NCBI GenBank assembly: GCA_005938025.2
Contig: VCCI02000003.1
Coordinates: 124,001-188,000, forward strand
Length of the DNA: 64,000 bases
Direction of reading: 5' to 3'
Origin: Inquilinus sp. KBS0705
GTDB taxonomy: Bacteria; Bacteroidota; Bacteroidia; Sphingobacteriales; Sphingobacteriaceae
This document shows positions 18,335 to 27,553 of this stretch, piece after piece. A program made the position numbers and the translations under genes. Position 1 is the first letter of the stretch; the number at the start of each line of letters is the position of its first letter. A model generated the notes under the pieces. It was given only the letters and a program-made list of their open reading frames with translations, was not told the DNA's origin and did no database searches.

Positions 18335-18856
18335 TCAGACTGGATTACTTTGCTCGGTATTGAAATTTTCAGGATAACGGTATTTAACAGTTTGTATATG
18401 TTCGCAATACAATACGAGTTCGCCATTATTTTTAAATACTTCATATGCAGCCCGGTATAGACCCATATGTTTATACTTTGGGTGTTTATCTAAGTCTGTT
18501 TTAATAGTATAAATGGTATCTCCGATAAATACGGGTTTGATAAATCGGAGCTTGTCGTAACCATAACTGAAAGCATTTATACAATTAGTTGCAACCAAAC
18601 CTAGACCCGCACTAAATACAAATGCACCGGCCACTAGCCTTTTCCCAAAAATGCCTTCGTTTTTCGCAAACACATCGTCTGCTACATAGGGATGCATGTC
18701 TAATACGAGTGTGTTAAATTGCATGCTTTCGCCTTCGCTAATCGTACGGCGAATGGATCTGATACTGGTGTTCATAACAATATCTTCATAAAACCAGTTT
18801 TCTGCGTTCCATACAGGGATTTCATTATGTTTTGTTGAATCTGGGTTTGGGTTCAT
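18335..18856 (-). CDS. MaoC-like hotdog-fold protein with altered active site
   Basis: A 173-residue protein with the MaoC hotdog pattern: [21 protein letters not shown] near 71-90 and [18 protein letters not shown] near 99-116. Canonical MaoC hydratases have Asp-x-Asn-Pro-x-His at the loop before this. Here the aligned segment is [10 protein letters not shown], so the His position appears to be Val. The second MaoC of the window (25404-25850) keeps GDFFPHH, so the difference is visible inside the same locus. It may bind acyl-CoA without normal hydratase chemistry or use other residues. A different frame downstream (to 18241) continues with protein-like sequence, so a late frameshift shortening the C-terminus is possible. 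Confidence 0.75.
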   Translation of the reverse strand: MNPNPDSTKHNEIPVWNAENWFYEDIVMNTSIRSIRRTISEGESMQFNTLVLDMHPYVADDVFAKNEGIFGKRLVAGAFVFSAGLGLVATNCINAFSYGYDKLRFIKPVFIGDTIYTIKTDLDKHPKYKHMGLYRAAYEVFKNNGELVLYCEHIQTVKYRYPENFNTEQSNPV

Positions 18857-18903
18857 TGCTTTATTGTTTGACGGGTTATATTATTTTAAAAATTATTATC
18901 CTG

Positions 18904-19977
18904 TTAGCCTATACTGCTTAATTTTACAGCGCCTTTTGCATCTGAAATATAAGCGGCTTCAACACAGGCCATTGTATGAATACAATCTTCTACCGAGTTA
19001 TCAGGATGGGTTATTGTTCCTTCTTTGGCCTTCATCATTTCGGCGATAGAGCCAATAAATGCATGTGGGAACCAACTGCCTTCAATCTCTACCGCTTTCC
19101 AATTCGACGCCTTTCCGTTTTCGATAATAACATATTCAAACTTATCTGGTACGCCAGCCGGATAATTCATCAATGTGCCCATTTTTATTTTGATTGCACC
19201 CTTTGTGCCTTCAAATTTGATATAGGATTGTTGATTATCTAATCCAAACTGATGGCAATGGTTGGTGAGAATATTGGCGCGAACCATATCGCCATAATCC
19301 ATGATAATGTTACTGCGTACAGTGGCTAATTCCCGCATCTGAGGATGTTTGACGGTTTTAGCATATATGCCTGAAGGGTTGCCTAAAAAAGAGCGCACCA
19401 CATCTATATAATGAATACTGTGATAAGGTATTTCCACACGTGGAGCTTTATATAGAAAATCCCATAAATGCCAGGGTGTAAATACATTTACATTTATTTC
19501 TATATCACATAAATCGCCTATTGTTCCATTTTTAATCATATCTCTGGCTGCAATAATAAACGGTGCGTATCTTAATTGAAAGTTCACTCCGGCGAGCATA
19601 TTCTTTTCCCTGGTAAGCTGAAGAATTTTTTTAGCTTGTTTATAGTTTTCGCCTATAGGTTTTTGCATCAGCACCGTGGCATTCGCGGGTAATTTTTGCA
19701 ACATTTTTATGATGGCATTTCCGGGCAGTGCAATATCAAATATTACATCCGAAGGAGCCGAATCTATCATTTGTGTCACACTTTCGTACACTTTAGATAT
19801 GGAAAATCTGAGGGCTGTATTTTTCGCCTTCGCCGTGTCGATGTCATATATACCAATTACTTCAAATTCTGCAATTTTATAAGCCGGAAGATGCGCATCA
19901 TTAACAATTCCACCTGCGCCAATGATTATTATTTGCTGTTTAGTTTTTGGCATTGAGCCCCGTTGTTGTAAAGTCAT
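18904..19977 (-). CDS. Gfo/Idh/MocA-family sugar oxidoreductase
   Basis: A NAD(P)-dependent dehydrogenase with the Rossmann motif IIIGAGGIVNDAHLPAY near the N-terminus and an EKP-like motif present as MQKPIGENYKQA, where the Lys-Pro pair is kept. The fold continues with an alpha/beta dimerisation domain. Members oxidise or reduce sugars, inositols and related polyols. The frame extends to 20013, but the ATG at 19977 is preceded by an A-rich stretch suited to Bacteroidota translation, and another ATG at 19953 also precedes the Rossmann motif, so the start is uncertain by about 20 residues. It lies directly downstream of the RhaT-like transporter gene. Confidence 0.85.
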   Translation of the reverse strand: MTLQQRGSMPKTKQQIIIIGAGGIVNDAHLPAYKIAEFEVIGIYDIDTAKAKNTALRFSISKVYESVTQMIDSAPSDVIFDIALPGNAIIKMLQKLPANATVLMQKPIGENYKQAKKILQLTREKNMLAGVNFQLRYAPFIIAARDMIKNGTIGDLCDIEINVNVFTPWHLWDFLYKAPRVEIPYHSIHYIDVVRSFLGNPSGIYAKTVKHPQMRELATVRSNIIMDYGDMVRANILTNHCHQFGLDNQQSYIKFEGTKGAIKIKMGTLMNYPAGVPDKFEYVIIENGKASNWKAVEIEGSWFPHAFIGSIAEMMKAKEGTITHPDNSVEDCIHTMACVEAAYISDAKGAVKLSSIG

Positions 19978-20020
19978 CTGTTTTTTAGGTTTAAAAATTA
20001 AGGCGCATAACACAATGCTA

Positions 20021-21067
20021 TCACAGAGTGCCTAAATAATTGCCATAGGTTAGTACTGACACGGCTACAATGAGCAATGTTATTGCAAATGCCAACATCC
20101 CTTTTGTTTGACTTTTAACACCTATCCATTCCCTGAATACAAGGCCGATCACACTACTAAATAGTACCAGCATGATCATATGAATAGCCCAGCTACTGAA
20201 TTTATAAGTCCCCATTCTATTATGACCAAGGCCATAGAAAAAAAATTGGCCATACCATAATAAACCAGTAATTGATGCCATAACATAATTCAATGTTAAT
20301 CTTGAGGGACTCTTCCTTTTTTCTGATTTTATAAATTCTTTAAAAGTTTTTTGTTTGATATGTAGATAAATGCAGTAAATAAATGTTGACAGAAAAGCAC
20401 CTGCATTTGCAAAAATATAAATGACGTTATCTTGAAATTGCCCTGAACCATATTTTACAGCAACATCAGCAATAGGTTGCCCTTGATCAAGTGCAAAGCC
20501 ATACACTGCTGAAAGAACACCTGCCAATAAACACAACGGTAAACCTTTAGTAAAAGAAAAAGAAGATGTTGAATTTTTGTTGTTTTCTAAATCCTTCTCT
20601 TTAAATCGACCGGCGAAACCACAAATGGCAATGCCGAACGCACCTATTACTACTCCGGCAACTATCCACCCTGACCCTGTATTGTTTAATATAGACTCCA
20701 ATTCACCATGCACTAATGGCGGCAGCAGCGTACCTAGAACACAAGAAATGCCTACTGAAATGGCATAAGTCAATGAAAACCCAACATAGCGAATTGCCAG
20801 GCCAAAAGCAGTTCCGCCTATGCCGTAAGCAGCTCCCAACAAAAATGATTTATACATAGCTGCCTTAGGCGCCTCAATTAATACTTCCTTTAGATGCGGT
20901 ACTGTAATCCAGGCGACGATTATAGGTAATATCAGCCAGCAAACCGCTGCCTGCGCTAACCAATAGGTTTGCCAAGACCATGACCTGGTATTCTTTTGCG
21001 GTGTATAACAAAGCGACGCGCTGGAAGCTCCTATAGCATGAAATGATATTCCGGCAATTACGCTCAT
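20021..21067 (-). CDS. RhaT-like L-rhamnose/proton symporter
   Basis: A 348-residue, roughly ten-helix inner-membrane protein similar in length and layout to L-rhamnose:H+ symporter RhaT. Recognisable blocks are FHAIGASSASLCYTPQK at residues 9-25, LLGAAYGIGGTAFGLAIRYVG near 76-96, LLAGVLSAVYGFALDQGQPIA near 186-206 and GLLWYGQFFFYGLG near 271. It would import a 6-deoxyhexose. Its neighbours are the COG3618 lactonase (6 bp away) and a Gfo/Idh/MocA enzyme, and RhaM lies in the same gene run. Whether rhamnose, fucose or both are carried cannot be told. Confidence 0.85.
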   Translation of the reverse strand: MSVIAGISFHAIGASSASLCYTPQKNTRSWSWQTYWLAQAAVCWLILPIIVAWITVPHLKEVLIEAPKAAMYKSFLLGAAYGIGGTAFGLAIRYVGFSLTYAISVGISCVLGTLLPPLVHGELESILNNTGSGWIVAGVVIGAFGIAICGFAGRFKEKDLENNKNSTSSFSFTKGLPLCLLAGVLSAVYGFALDQGQPIADVAVKYGSGQFQDNVIYIFANAGAFLSTFIYCIYLHIKQKTFKEFIKSEKRKSPSRLTLNYVMASITGLLWYGQFFFYGLGHNRMGTYKFSSWAIHMIMLVLFSSVIGLVFREWIGVKSQTKGMLAFAITLLIVAVSVLTYGNYLGTL

Positions 21068-21073
21068 AATCCT

Positions 21074-21934
21074 TTATGGTGTTAATTTATAAAAGGAAGC
21101 TGCATTATTGTACAGCACTTGCACTTGATCATCCGCGGTCAATTCTTCTGAAAATATTTCCCTGTAAGTCAGCCAGGCTTTTTCATAAGGGCCGGCCAAT
21201 AAGGCGACGGGCCAGTCGCCACCACAAAAACAACGATTTGTCCCAAACAACTTTAGTACCTGCATGATATAAGGTTTCAAATCATCTTTTGTCCAGTTTT
21301 TGCCATTACCGGCAGTTACGCTAAGCCCCGAAATTTTCGCATACAAATTGGGATGTTCTGACGCAATGGTCATTTGGCGTTCCCATTCAACATGCTTTTC
21401 TTTCCTTGCAATGGGGGGCTGGTTCAAATGATCAAAAACCATTTTCAGGTTGGGCAATTTTTCCGCTACTGTAATTGCGGTTTTTATATGTTCTATATTG
21501 ATTCCAACTATATCATAAGTAAGCTGATGTTCAGCCAATATTTCTAAACTTTCAATCACATTTGTTTGCAATAGCCATTTAGGGTTTGGCTCATTATGGA
21601 TGAGATGGCGACAACCTTTCAGATAATGATTACCACAAAATCTTTCTGTTAACGCTTTTTCTGTTGCTTTCGGGTTTTGCAAAGGCAACCAGCTTACAAC
21701 GCCCTTTATCCATTCTGTTTCTGCAGCCACCTGCATCATTAAATCCGTATCCTCAAAATTATTGGCAGCTTGTACCAATACTCCATCTGTTACACCTGCC
21801 TTTTCAATTTGCGGCGTTAATTGTTCAATTAAATAGGTTTTATTTAAAATGCTTGTGTCCCCTTTCAACCAGGTATATTCAGCCTTTTCCAGATTCCACA
21901 TATGTATATGTGTATCTATAATACGGTTTGTCAT
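21074..21934 (-). CDS. Amidohydrolase-superfamily lactonase (COG3618, L-fucono/L-rhamnono-lactonase type)
   Basis: A 286-residue metal-dependent hydrolase of the amidohydrolase fold. The N-terminal IIDTHIHMWN supplies the HxH metal pair, MVFDHLNQPP near 165 a third ligand region, and FCGGDWPVALL near 236 the catalytic Asp. COG3618 members hydrolyse L-fucono-1,5-lactone or L-rhamnono-lactone to the acid. It is the second lactonase in the locus, besides the unrelated SMP-30 enzyme at 6318, which suggests that two different lactones are handled. It neighbours the RhaT-like symporter. Confidence 0.84.
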   Translation of the reverse strand: MTNRIIDTHIHMWNLEKAEYTWLKGDTSILNKTYLIEQLTPQIEKAGVTDGVLVQAANNFEDTDLMMQVAAETEWIKGVVSWLPLQNPKATEKALTERFCGNHYLKGCRHLIHNEPNPKWLLQTNVIESLEILAEHQLTYDIVGINIEHIKTAITVAEKLPNLKMVFDHLNQPPIARKEKHVEWERQMTIASEHPNLYAKISGLSVTAGNGKNWTKDDLKPYIMQVLKLFGTNRCFCGGDWPVALLAGPYEKAWLTYREIFSEELTADDQVQVLYNNAASFYKLTP

Positions 21935-21952
21935 AAAGAAAATGTTCTTTTG

Positions 21953-23092
21953 TTATAAATTGAATTCTCTATTGATTGATGCAGAATCTTCGCCTAATCC
22001 CGGCGCGCCTTTCGTGGATGTTAATAATTGCCCATCTACTCTTATCGGGCACCGGGTTGTTTTCATATAATGATTACCTATGGTAATCATCTGTTCCATT
22101 TCAAGAACTTTGTACCCTTCCTGCTTCATTAAAGTATCATAGTCAAAAACTTCTGCACACCATATGTCTGCGGGCTCTAATATAGCTAACCATTGATGAG
22201 CGTTTTTAGTCATTAAATGATTCTGTAGGATGGTTTTTATTTCATCTCTTTTGTTAAACCAATCAGCGGGGTTTGTGTAATCTTGCAAGGGGGCACATTG
22301 CAACAATGTTCCAATCGTCAAGATATTCCCCATCGCCAAAGCCAAATAGCCTTCATTGGTTTTGTAAACACCATAAGGCGCCGCAATGTAAGCGTGAGCA
22401 TTATTTACCATACTTCGCTGCGGCAGCTGATGGCCATCATTGTAGAAGCAGGTAAGCACTTCAAACTGGAAATCCAATAGACTTTCCATCATGCTTATTT
22501 CTATCAACGCACCTTCATTTGAGGTAAGGCGAGCAAAAATAGCAGCTAATATTCCTTGTGCCAAATGAGTGCCGGTTAGTATATCAGCGACTGCAACCCC
22601 CATAGGTGTTGGGTCGTCGTTCCTGTTGCCGCTTAAATAGGTGATACCAGAGACCGCCTGAAGCAGTAAATCCTGCCCCGGCTTATCTTTCCAATCACCG
22701 GTATCGCCATAACCGCTGATAGAAGCGTAAATAATTTGAGGATTGAGTTTTTTTACCTCTTCATATGAAAGGCCGATACGTTCCATCACACCCGGACGGA
22801 AATTATGCATCATAACATCGGATTTCGCAACAAGCTTTTTTATTTTATTTAAATCGTCTGCATTTTTCAAATCAGCTTCGTAACTTTCTTTGTTACGATT
22901 AATGGCATGAAAAATGGTAGATTCTCCCTTGACCATGATATCGCTTACATAAAGCTCCCGGCAAATATCACCAGTTACCGGGCGCTCTATTTTAATAACT
23001 CTTGCTCCCATATCGGCCAGCCGCAGGCTAGCCGAAGGGCCGGATAAAAACTGACTAAAATCCAGTATCAATATATCTTCCAGAAGTTTCAT
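21953..23092 (-). CDS. CaiB/BaiF family CoA transferase (first of a pair)
   Basis: A 379-residue class III CoA transferase. LDFSQFLSGPSASLRLADMGARVIKIERP at residues 9-37 is the family N-terminus. The ADLKNADDLNKIKKLVAKSDVMMHNFRPGVMERIGL block (about 75-110) contains the Asp-Leu-Lys and FRPGVM signatures, and GYGDTGDWKDKPGQDLLLQA the CoA-site loop. These enzymes move CoA between carboxylic acids through an aspartyl-CoA intermediate. Its start codon overlaps the stop of the upstream CoA transferase by 1 bp (TAATG), so the two are coupled and may form a heteromer. The acid substrate is unknown. Confidence 0.9.
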   Translation of the reverse strand: MKLLEDILILDFSQFLSGPSASLRLADMGARVIKIERPVTGDICRELYVSDIMVKGESTIFHAINRNKESYEADLKNADDLNKIKKLVAKSDVMMHNFRPGVMERIGLSYEEVKKLNPQIIYASISGYGDTGDWKDKPGQDLLLQAVSGITYLSGNRNDDPTPMGVAVADILTGTHLAQGILAAIFARLTSNEGALIEISMMESLLDFQFEVLTCFYNDGHQLPQRSMVNNAHAYIAAPYGVYKTNEGYLALAMGNILTIGTLLQCAPLQDYTNPADWFNKRDEIKTILQNHLMTKNAHQWLAILEPADIWCAEVFDYDTLMKQEGYKVLEMEQMITIGNHYMKTTRCPIRVDGQLLTSTKGAPGLGEDSASINREFNL

Positions 23093-24234
23093 TAACTTTT
23101 TTTTGCTAGTGATCTTTTTATTGCATTGGTATGTTCACCGAGTCTTGGCGCGGATTTATCCGATAAAAAATATTGTCCGTTAAAACGAATTGGACAACGG
23201 GTTGTCTTTATTTCTTTATCACCGGCCATAATTACCTGTTCCATATTCAAGCACTGATAGGTTGATGATTTTAGCAGCTGATTCCAATTTAAAACGGGCA
23301 TTACCCATAAATCATGGGCCTGCATTTTTTGTAATAAAACATCCGTACTATAAGTTGCGAAATATTGTTCAAGTGTTGACTTTATTTCATCTCTTTTTTT
23401 AAATGACTCGTTTTCTTCGAATTTTCTCAAAGGCTCGTACTGAATAACGGCATTTAATTTTTTTATTGGCATCATAGCAACTGCGATATACCCATCGAAT
23501 GTCTTATAAAGTCCATACGGTGCGCTTAATAAAGGATGACCATTGTTGATTTCAGATCGTTGGTGCGGCTGCCTGGTTTCAAAATAAGTTGTAAAGAATT
23601 CAAACTGAAAGTCTAATAAAGTTTCCAGTAAACTCAATTCCAAAAAAGCGCCCTTTCCTGTTTTTTGACGGCGAATAAGCGCCGCAAGTATGCCTTGTAC
23701 GGCTTGGTTTCCACATAAATAATCGCTCATCGCCAACCCGAACGGAATAGGATTGTCATGTTTATTCCCAGAGGAATAAGCCAGTCCAGATATTACTTGT
23801 GCCAGCAGATCTTGTCCGGGCTTTTGTTTCCAGGGGCCCTTTGTGCCGTACCCGGAAATTTCTGCATAAATTATACGCGGATTTATTTTCTGGACATTGA
23901 TATAGTCTAAACCCAATGCCTCCATTACGCCAGGGCGAAAGTTGTGCGTAATTACATCGGCTTTTTTAATGAGTTGTTTAATAAACTCAATATCATCAGC
24001 TTTTTTCAAATCGGCAGTAAAGCTTTCTTTGTTTCGGTTAATGGTATGGAATAGTAAAGAACTTTCGTCTACCCATAAATTGCTTATAGAAAATTGACGC
24101 CCGGCATCACCTTTTTCCGGCCGTTCAATTTTGATAATCCTTGCGCCCATATCTGCAAGTCGTAACCCCGCACAAGGGCCCGACAAATATTGGCTGAACT
24201 CTAAAACCGTAATTCCTTTCAGTGGTAAATTCAT
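23092..24234 (-). CDS. CaiB/BaiF family CoA transferase (second of a pair)
   Basis: A 380-residue paralogue of the adjacent gene with the same architecture: LEFSQYLSGPCAGLRLADMGARIIKIERP at 11-39, ADLKKADD near 78, THNFRPGVMEALGL near 95 and GYGTKGPWKQKPGQDLLAQ near 126. It overlaps the next gene by 1 bp and follows the binding-protein-like gene by 8 bp. Tandem non-identical class III CoA transferases between a solute-binding-protein fold and a sugar lactonase are unusual. The pair may activate a sugar-derived hydroxy acid, such as lactate or a deoxy-sugar acid, for the MaoC enzymes (inference). Confidence 0.9.
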   Translation of the reverse strand: MNLPLKGITVLEFSQYLSGPCAGLRLADMGARIIKIERPEKGDAGRQFSISNLWVDESSLLFHTINRNKESFTADLKKADDIEFIKQLIKKADVITHNFRPGVMEALGLDYINVQKINPRIIYAEISGYGTKGPWKQKPGQDLLAQVISGLAYSSGNKHDNPIPFGLAMSDYLCGNQAVQGILAALIRRQKTGKGAFLELSLLETLLDFQFEFFTTYFETRQPHQRSEINNGHPLLSAPYGLYKTFDGYIAVAMMPIKKLNAVIQYEPLRKFEENESFKKRDEIKSTLEQYFATYSTDVLLQKMQAHDLWVMPVLNWNQLLKSSTYQCLNMEQVIMAGDKEIKTTRCPIRFNGQYFLSDKSAPRLGEHTNAIKRSLAKKS

Positions 24235-24242
24235 ATAGCAAT

Positions 24243-25400
24243 TCAGCTTTTTAGATTCTGTCTACTTTCCCTATACAATTTGTTTATTTCTTCCAATACC
24301 TTTTCAGGCCTTACTTTGTGCAGTAAAAATTGTTGCACGGGGATGCCTGCGTAATCCTGAAAATGGAGGTATCCATTATATCTTGGTCTTTGGTAAGCAT
24401 TGTCTAATGTATCCAGGGTATTTGAAAAAAAGTTATTGCAAAGGCTGTTGGCCATTGGGTCATTCCAGGCAGAACGATGACCCGGCTGCCCGCCATGCTG
24501 CACATACAGCGCAGACTGAATTTTTTCGGAAACTACCCAAGCTGTAAAATTGGTGGCCAATTCCTTATTTTGTGTCGTAGCAGACACCGCCAATCCTGTT
24601 CCGCCTAAAGTGCTTCTTAGCCGGCGGTTGCCCTCTAATTTCACAAGGTTGCCATAGGTAAGAGGGGAGGAGGCATACCCTTGACGCGAATAGTTGGAAT
24701 AACCATAAGCAAAAGGACAGTACGAATAGTCATCCGTAGAAGACATCAGCTCTGCAACATTGACAGGATTATAGCTATACATTTTTACATCAACCAGGCT
24801 CCATAATTCTTTCATGCTATCTAGTGCCATCATACCGGTCTCCTTATCAATCACTTCATGCTCGTTCAAAAAAGGTTCGGCGCCATGTACTAAACAAAAC
24901 ATATAAAAATTCATTAGCAAATCAATAGGGATACCTGGAACAGCGACTCGTTTTTTTTGGGCCAAGCTCAACAATTCCCGCCAGGTATCAGGAACAGCTA
25001 TATCATCACGCAATAGTAAATCTGCCCGATAACTTGCAACAGGTGTAGCCGCATCAATGGCCAATGCCCACTGATGACCGCCATAATGATAGCTTAAGTG
25101 AGAATTACCCACTGAATTATCCAATTGGTTTTTTAAATACTCTTTTGATAAATATTCTTCCAGTGGCAGCACACATTTTGTTGCCGAAGCGCAACCAATC
25201 CAGGGATGATCAATTATGAGTAAATCATATTGTGTGGTTAATTTTTCAATAGGAAAATCGGCAAACTCCTGAAGGGTGCGTTTTTTCCAATTTATCGTCA
25301 CTTGAGGGTTTAATTCAGAGAATCGTTGCGAAGCGGCTAATAATGGTGTGATGCCTCTGCTGTGCCCCCAAGTTATACCATTTAAAACAATCTCACTCAT
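24243..25400 (-). CDS. Extracellular solute-binding protein fold without signal peptide
   Basis: A 385-residue protein with the two-lobe layout of carbohydrate ABC-type binding proteins: a GITPLLAASQRFSELNPQVTINWKKR start, YDLLIIDHPWIG near 59, and GLAVSATTQNKELATNFTAWVVSEK near 272. It begins directly with MSEIVLNGITWGHSRG and has no signal peptide or lipobox; no ABC permease or ATPase gene is nearby. It lies 3 bp downstream of the MaoC gene and 8 bp upstream of the CoA transferases, so it is part of that operon. Either it works as a cytosolic binding/sensor protein or the fold has been recruited for enzymology. Function unknown. Confidence 0.8.
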   Translation of the reverse strand: MSEIVLNGITWGHSRGITPLLAASQRFSELNPQVTINWKKRTLQEFADFPIEKLTTQYDLLIIDHPWIGCASATKCVLPLEEYLSKEYLKNQLDNSVGNSHLSYHYGGHQWALAIDAATPVASYRADLLLRDDIAVPDTWRELLSLAQKKRVAVPGIPIDLLMNFYMFCLVHGAEPFLNEHEVIDKETGMMALDSMKELWSLVDVKMYSYNPVNVAELMSSTDDYSYCPFAYGYSNYSRQGYASSPLTYGNLVKLEGNRRLRSTLGGTGLAVSATTQNKELATNFTAWVVSEKIQSALYVQHGGQPGHRSAWNDPMANSLCNNFFSNTLDTLDNAYQRPRYNGYLHFQDYAGIPVQQFLLHKVRPEKVLEEINKLYRESRQNLKS

Positions 25401-25403
25401 CTT

Positions 25404-25850
25404 TTATCTTAGTTCATTTTTTTCTACAAGTAAAATATGCTCACATGTCATTACCAGTTCCTTACTCTGATTGAAAACTTCTATTAATTCTGTCACCCGG
25501 CCAAACTGCGGTTTTTTGTAATCCTTTTTTTCTTTAATGGTATTTTTTACTGTAATGGTATCTCCAATGAAAACGGGTTTTAGAAAACGCAAGCGTTCGT
25601 AGCCATAAGTCATCGCCATTGGATTAATGGCATTTGCGGTCATCCCTACAGCTATACTGAAAATGAGTGTGCCATGAGCTATACGCCGTTTAAATGACTG
25701 CGACTTACACCATTCCGCATCCATGTGATGAGGAAAAAAATCACCGGTCTGTCCCGCATGGATTACAATGTCCGTTTCTGTAATCGTGCGGCCTGTGGTT
25801 TGCCGAAGGATGTTTAACTCATAATCTTCAAAAAATATTTTTGCAAACAT
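25404..25850 (-). CDS. MaoC-family hydratase
   Basis: A 148-residue MaoC-like hotdog enzyme. The segment [19 protein letters not shown] near 30-48 keeps the Asp-x-x-Pro-x-His catalytic pair. It is followed by [19 protein letters not shown] and [22 protein letters not shown], typical of R-specific enoyl-CoA hydratases. It would hydrate or dehydrate a small acyl-CoA. It is second in the operon starting with rhamnose mutarotase and directly precedes the binding-protein-like gene, so its substrate may be the CoA ester made by the neighbouring CoA transferases (inference). Confidence 0.86.
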   Translation of the reverse strand: MFAKIFFEDYELNILRQTTGRTITETDIVIHAGQTGDFFPHHMDAEWCKSQSFKRRIAHGTLIFSIAVGMTANAINPMAMTYGYERLRFLKPVFIGDTITVKNTIKEKKDYKKPQFGRVTELIEVFNQSKELVMTCEHILLVEKNELR

Positions 25851-25867
25851 ATTATGTTGATAACAAA

Positions 25868-26200
25868 TTAATCATGATGGAACATTTCTTCCATATCAGC
25901 CCACCATTCTCCGTTTTTGCGGGTAGATAATGGCTCCTGACAAGGCATACAGATTTCCCACCATTTCAGGGTTACGGGATCAGCCGCCATTTTATCCATA
26001 TCTGCTTTAAAGTCATTTCCAGTATATTCAAAATAGCTGAAGAGCAAACCGTCTTTGTGATATATAGTGTAATTCCGGATATGACATTGGGTGATTACTT
26101 TTAAAACTTCTGGCCATACCGCAGCATGTAATTGTTTATATTTTTCAAAATTTTCAGGCTTTAACTTTATAACAGAACCATATCGTTTTATCTGTGTCAT
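25868..26200 (-). CDS. rhaM: L-rhamnose mutarotase
   Basis: A 110-residue protein of normal RhaM length and style: [31 protein letters not shown] at 5-35 with the conserved His, [21 protein letters not shown] at about 41-61, and the tryptophan-rich end [14 protein letters not shown]...[10 protein letters not shown]. RhaM interconverts alpha and beta anomers of L-rhamnose; relatives act on L-fucose. It is the first gene of the 26200-16364 minus-strand run and is divergent from the AraC-type regulator, so it marks the promoter end of the 6-deoxyhexose operon. Confidence 0.92.
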   Translation of the reverse strand: MTQIKRYGSVIKLKPENFEKYKQLHAAVWPEVLKVITQCHIRNYTIYHKDGLLFSYFEYTGNDFKADMDKMAADPVTLKWWEICMPCQEPLSTRKNGEWWADMEEMFHHD

Positions 26201-26376
26201 ACTTTATAAAAGGGAATTTCGATTCGCGATTCTCAAAACTAAGGTGAATAGCGGTTGCTTATATGTTCAATTAAATCCTTTTTATACACTTTTTATTCCT
26301 ATCATTAACAAAACAATGGAGCGGTGAATGACACACCACATCTGTATTTATGAATACTGGCTACTAATCGACTATA
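26201..26376. promoter_or_regulatory. Divergent promoter region between rhaM and the AraC-type regulator
   Basis: This 176-bp AT-rich space separates the minus-strand sugar operon from the plus-strand AraC gene. By position it must hold both promoters and probably the regulator's binding sites. I see no clear TAnnTTTG core or strong palindrome, so individual sites are not assigned. Confidence 0.5.
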
Positions 26377-27246
26377 ATGAAAGGGGAATTAATTATCGAT
26401 GCTCCTATTATCGATCAAAGGAGGATCTGGATAAAAAAAGTAGAAAAGGCTTATTTAGATCACCCTTTTCACTTTCATCATTTATGCGAGCTAACCTGGA
26501 TAGAGAAAGGTTATGGCAACCTTATCCTGGGCGATTATGTAGGCTCATTTACTGAAGGGGAATTATTCCTGGAAAATGCGCAATTGCCTCACCTTTTTAA
26601 ATGTGACGCAGCTTTTTATGATGTGGAACAGAATTTATGCACAAAAGCAACCGCCATATATTTCCCTCATACACTTATTCCAAAAATCACCGATGATACC
26701 GAGTGTATTTTACTTTACCAAAACACTTTGGATAAGGCAGAAAGAGGGCTTCGGTTTTATGGACAAACTAAAGAAAAGGCAATTCAACTGATTAAAAAAT
26801 TATGCGGCACAAACGGGCTGGAACAGTTGGGATACTTTTTACAAATTATCGCCCTTATTAATCGAAGCAAGGAGTTTGAATGTCTTGCAAGTGTTGGTTA
26901 TAAAAACAGCAATAATGAACAAGATATGGACCGTTTTAACAAGGTATACCAATTCTTGCTACTCAATTTTAACCGCGATATTATGGTAAGCGAAGTTGCT
27001 GCTATCTGCCATATGACCCCTAACTCTTTTTGTAGATATTTTAAAACCAAAACGCAAAAAACTTTTACCCGGTTTTTGACTGAACTCAGGGTTGGGCATG
27101 CATGCAAATTGCTGCAAAACAACAACGCCTCAGTGTTGAGTGTCTGTTATGAATCAGGCTTTAACAGCCCGGTTAATTTTTTCAAGTTTTTTAAACTTAT
27201 TACTAATAAAACTCCTAGGGCATACCGCGATTCATGCGTGTCTTAA
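26377..27246 (+). CDS. AraC-family transcriptional regulator of the sugar locus
   Basis: A 289-residue regulator with an N-terminal cupin (FHFHHLCELTWIEKGYGNLILGDY near 31-54) and a C-terminal double helix-turn-helix: VSEVAAICHMTPNSFCRYFKTKTQKTF near 203-229 and SVLSVCYESGFNSPVNFFKFFKLITNKTPRAYR near 252-284. Proteins of this layout bind a sugar in the cupin and activate nearby operons, as RhaS/RhaR do. It is divergent from rhaM and is the only regulator gene in the first 27 kb. The start at 26377 fits the cupin. Confidence 0.9.
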   Translation: MKGELIIDAPIIDQRRIWIKKVEKAYLDHPFHFHHLCELTWIEKGYGNLILGDYVGSFTEGELFLENAQLPHLFKCDAAFYDVEQNLCTKATAIYFPHTLIPKITDDTECILLYQNTLDKAERGLRFYGQTKEKAIQLIKKLCGTNGLEQLGYFLQIIALINRSKEFECLASVGYKNSNNEQDMDRFNKVYQFLLLNFNRDIMVSEVAAICHMTPNSFCRYFKTKTQKTFTRFLTELRVGHACKLLQNNNASVLSVCYESGFNSPVNFFKFFKLITNKTPRAYRDSCVS

Positions 27247-27553
27247 TAGCAATTATTGATAAAACTCTTAAAGCCGGTCATGCATAGTTTTCTACTAGCG
27301 AGCTAACAAACTACCATTTCCCATATCCGTAAATCCGTTTGCAAAGCGAGGCTTTTTATTCAACAACAATCTGAAGGACATCTCGCAAATCGAATTTATG
27401 AATTTAGTGCCAAACAGGGCAGGAAATATATCGAATTATTTTTTGTGCATCAGGGAAATTGTTGTTTTACCGAGCCGCAAGCTTTTTATCTCCCCAATTA
27501 CAATAATACAAGGCTCAAGCAATCAAACCACTTTTCACTCGAATATATGCAAT
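27247..27553. other. Gap with possible truncated coding remnant left of the first integrase
   Basis: No intact gene is seen. A plus-strand frame from about 27418 reads protein-like (GRKYIELFFVHQG, then AFYLPNYNNTRL and FSLEYMQFKM) and runs straight into the 3' end of the convergent integrase without a start codon of its own. It could be a gene fragment cut by an insertion, but could also be chance. Confidence 0.3.

Noticed and set aside
18241..18444. Separate 67-aa minus-strand gene after the MaoC gene
   Set aside because: Its first part overlaps MaoC in another frame; only the last 30 residues look protein-like, so it is treated as a possible frameshifted tail, not as a gene.
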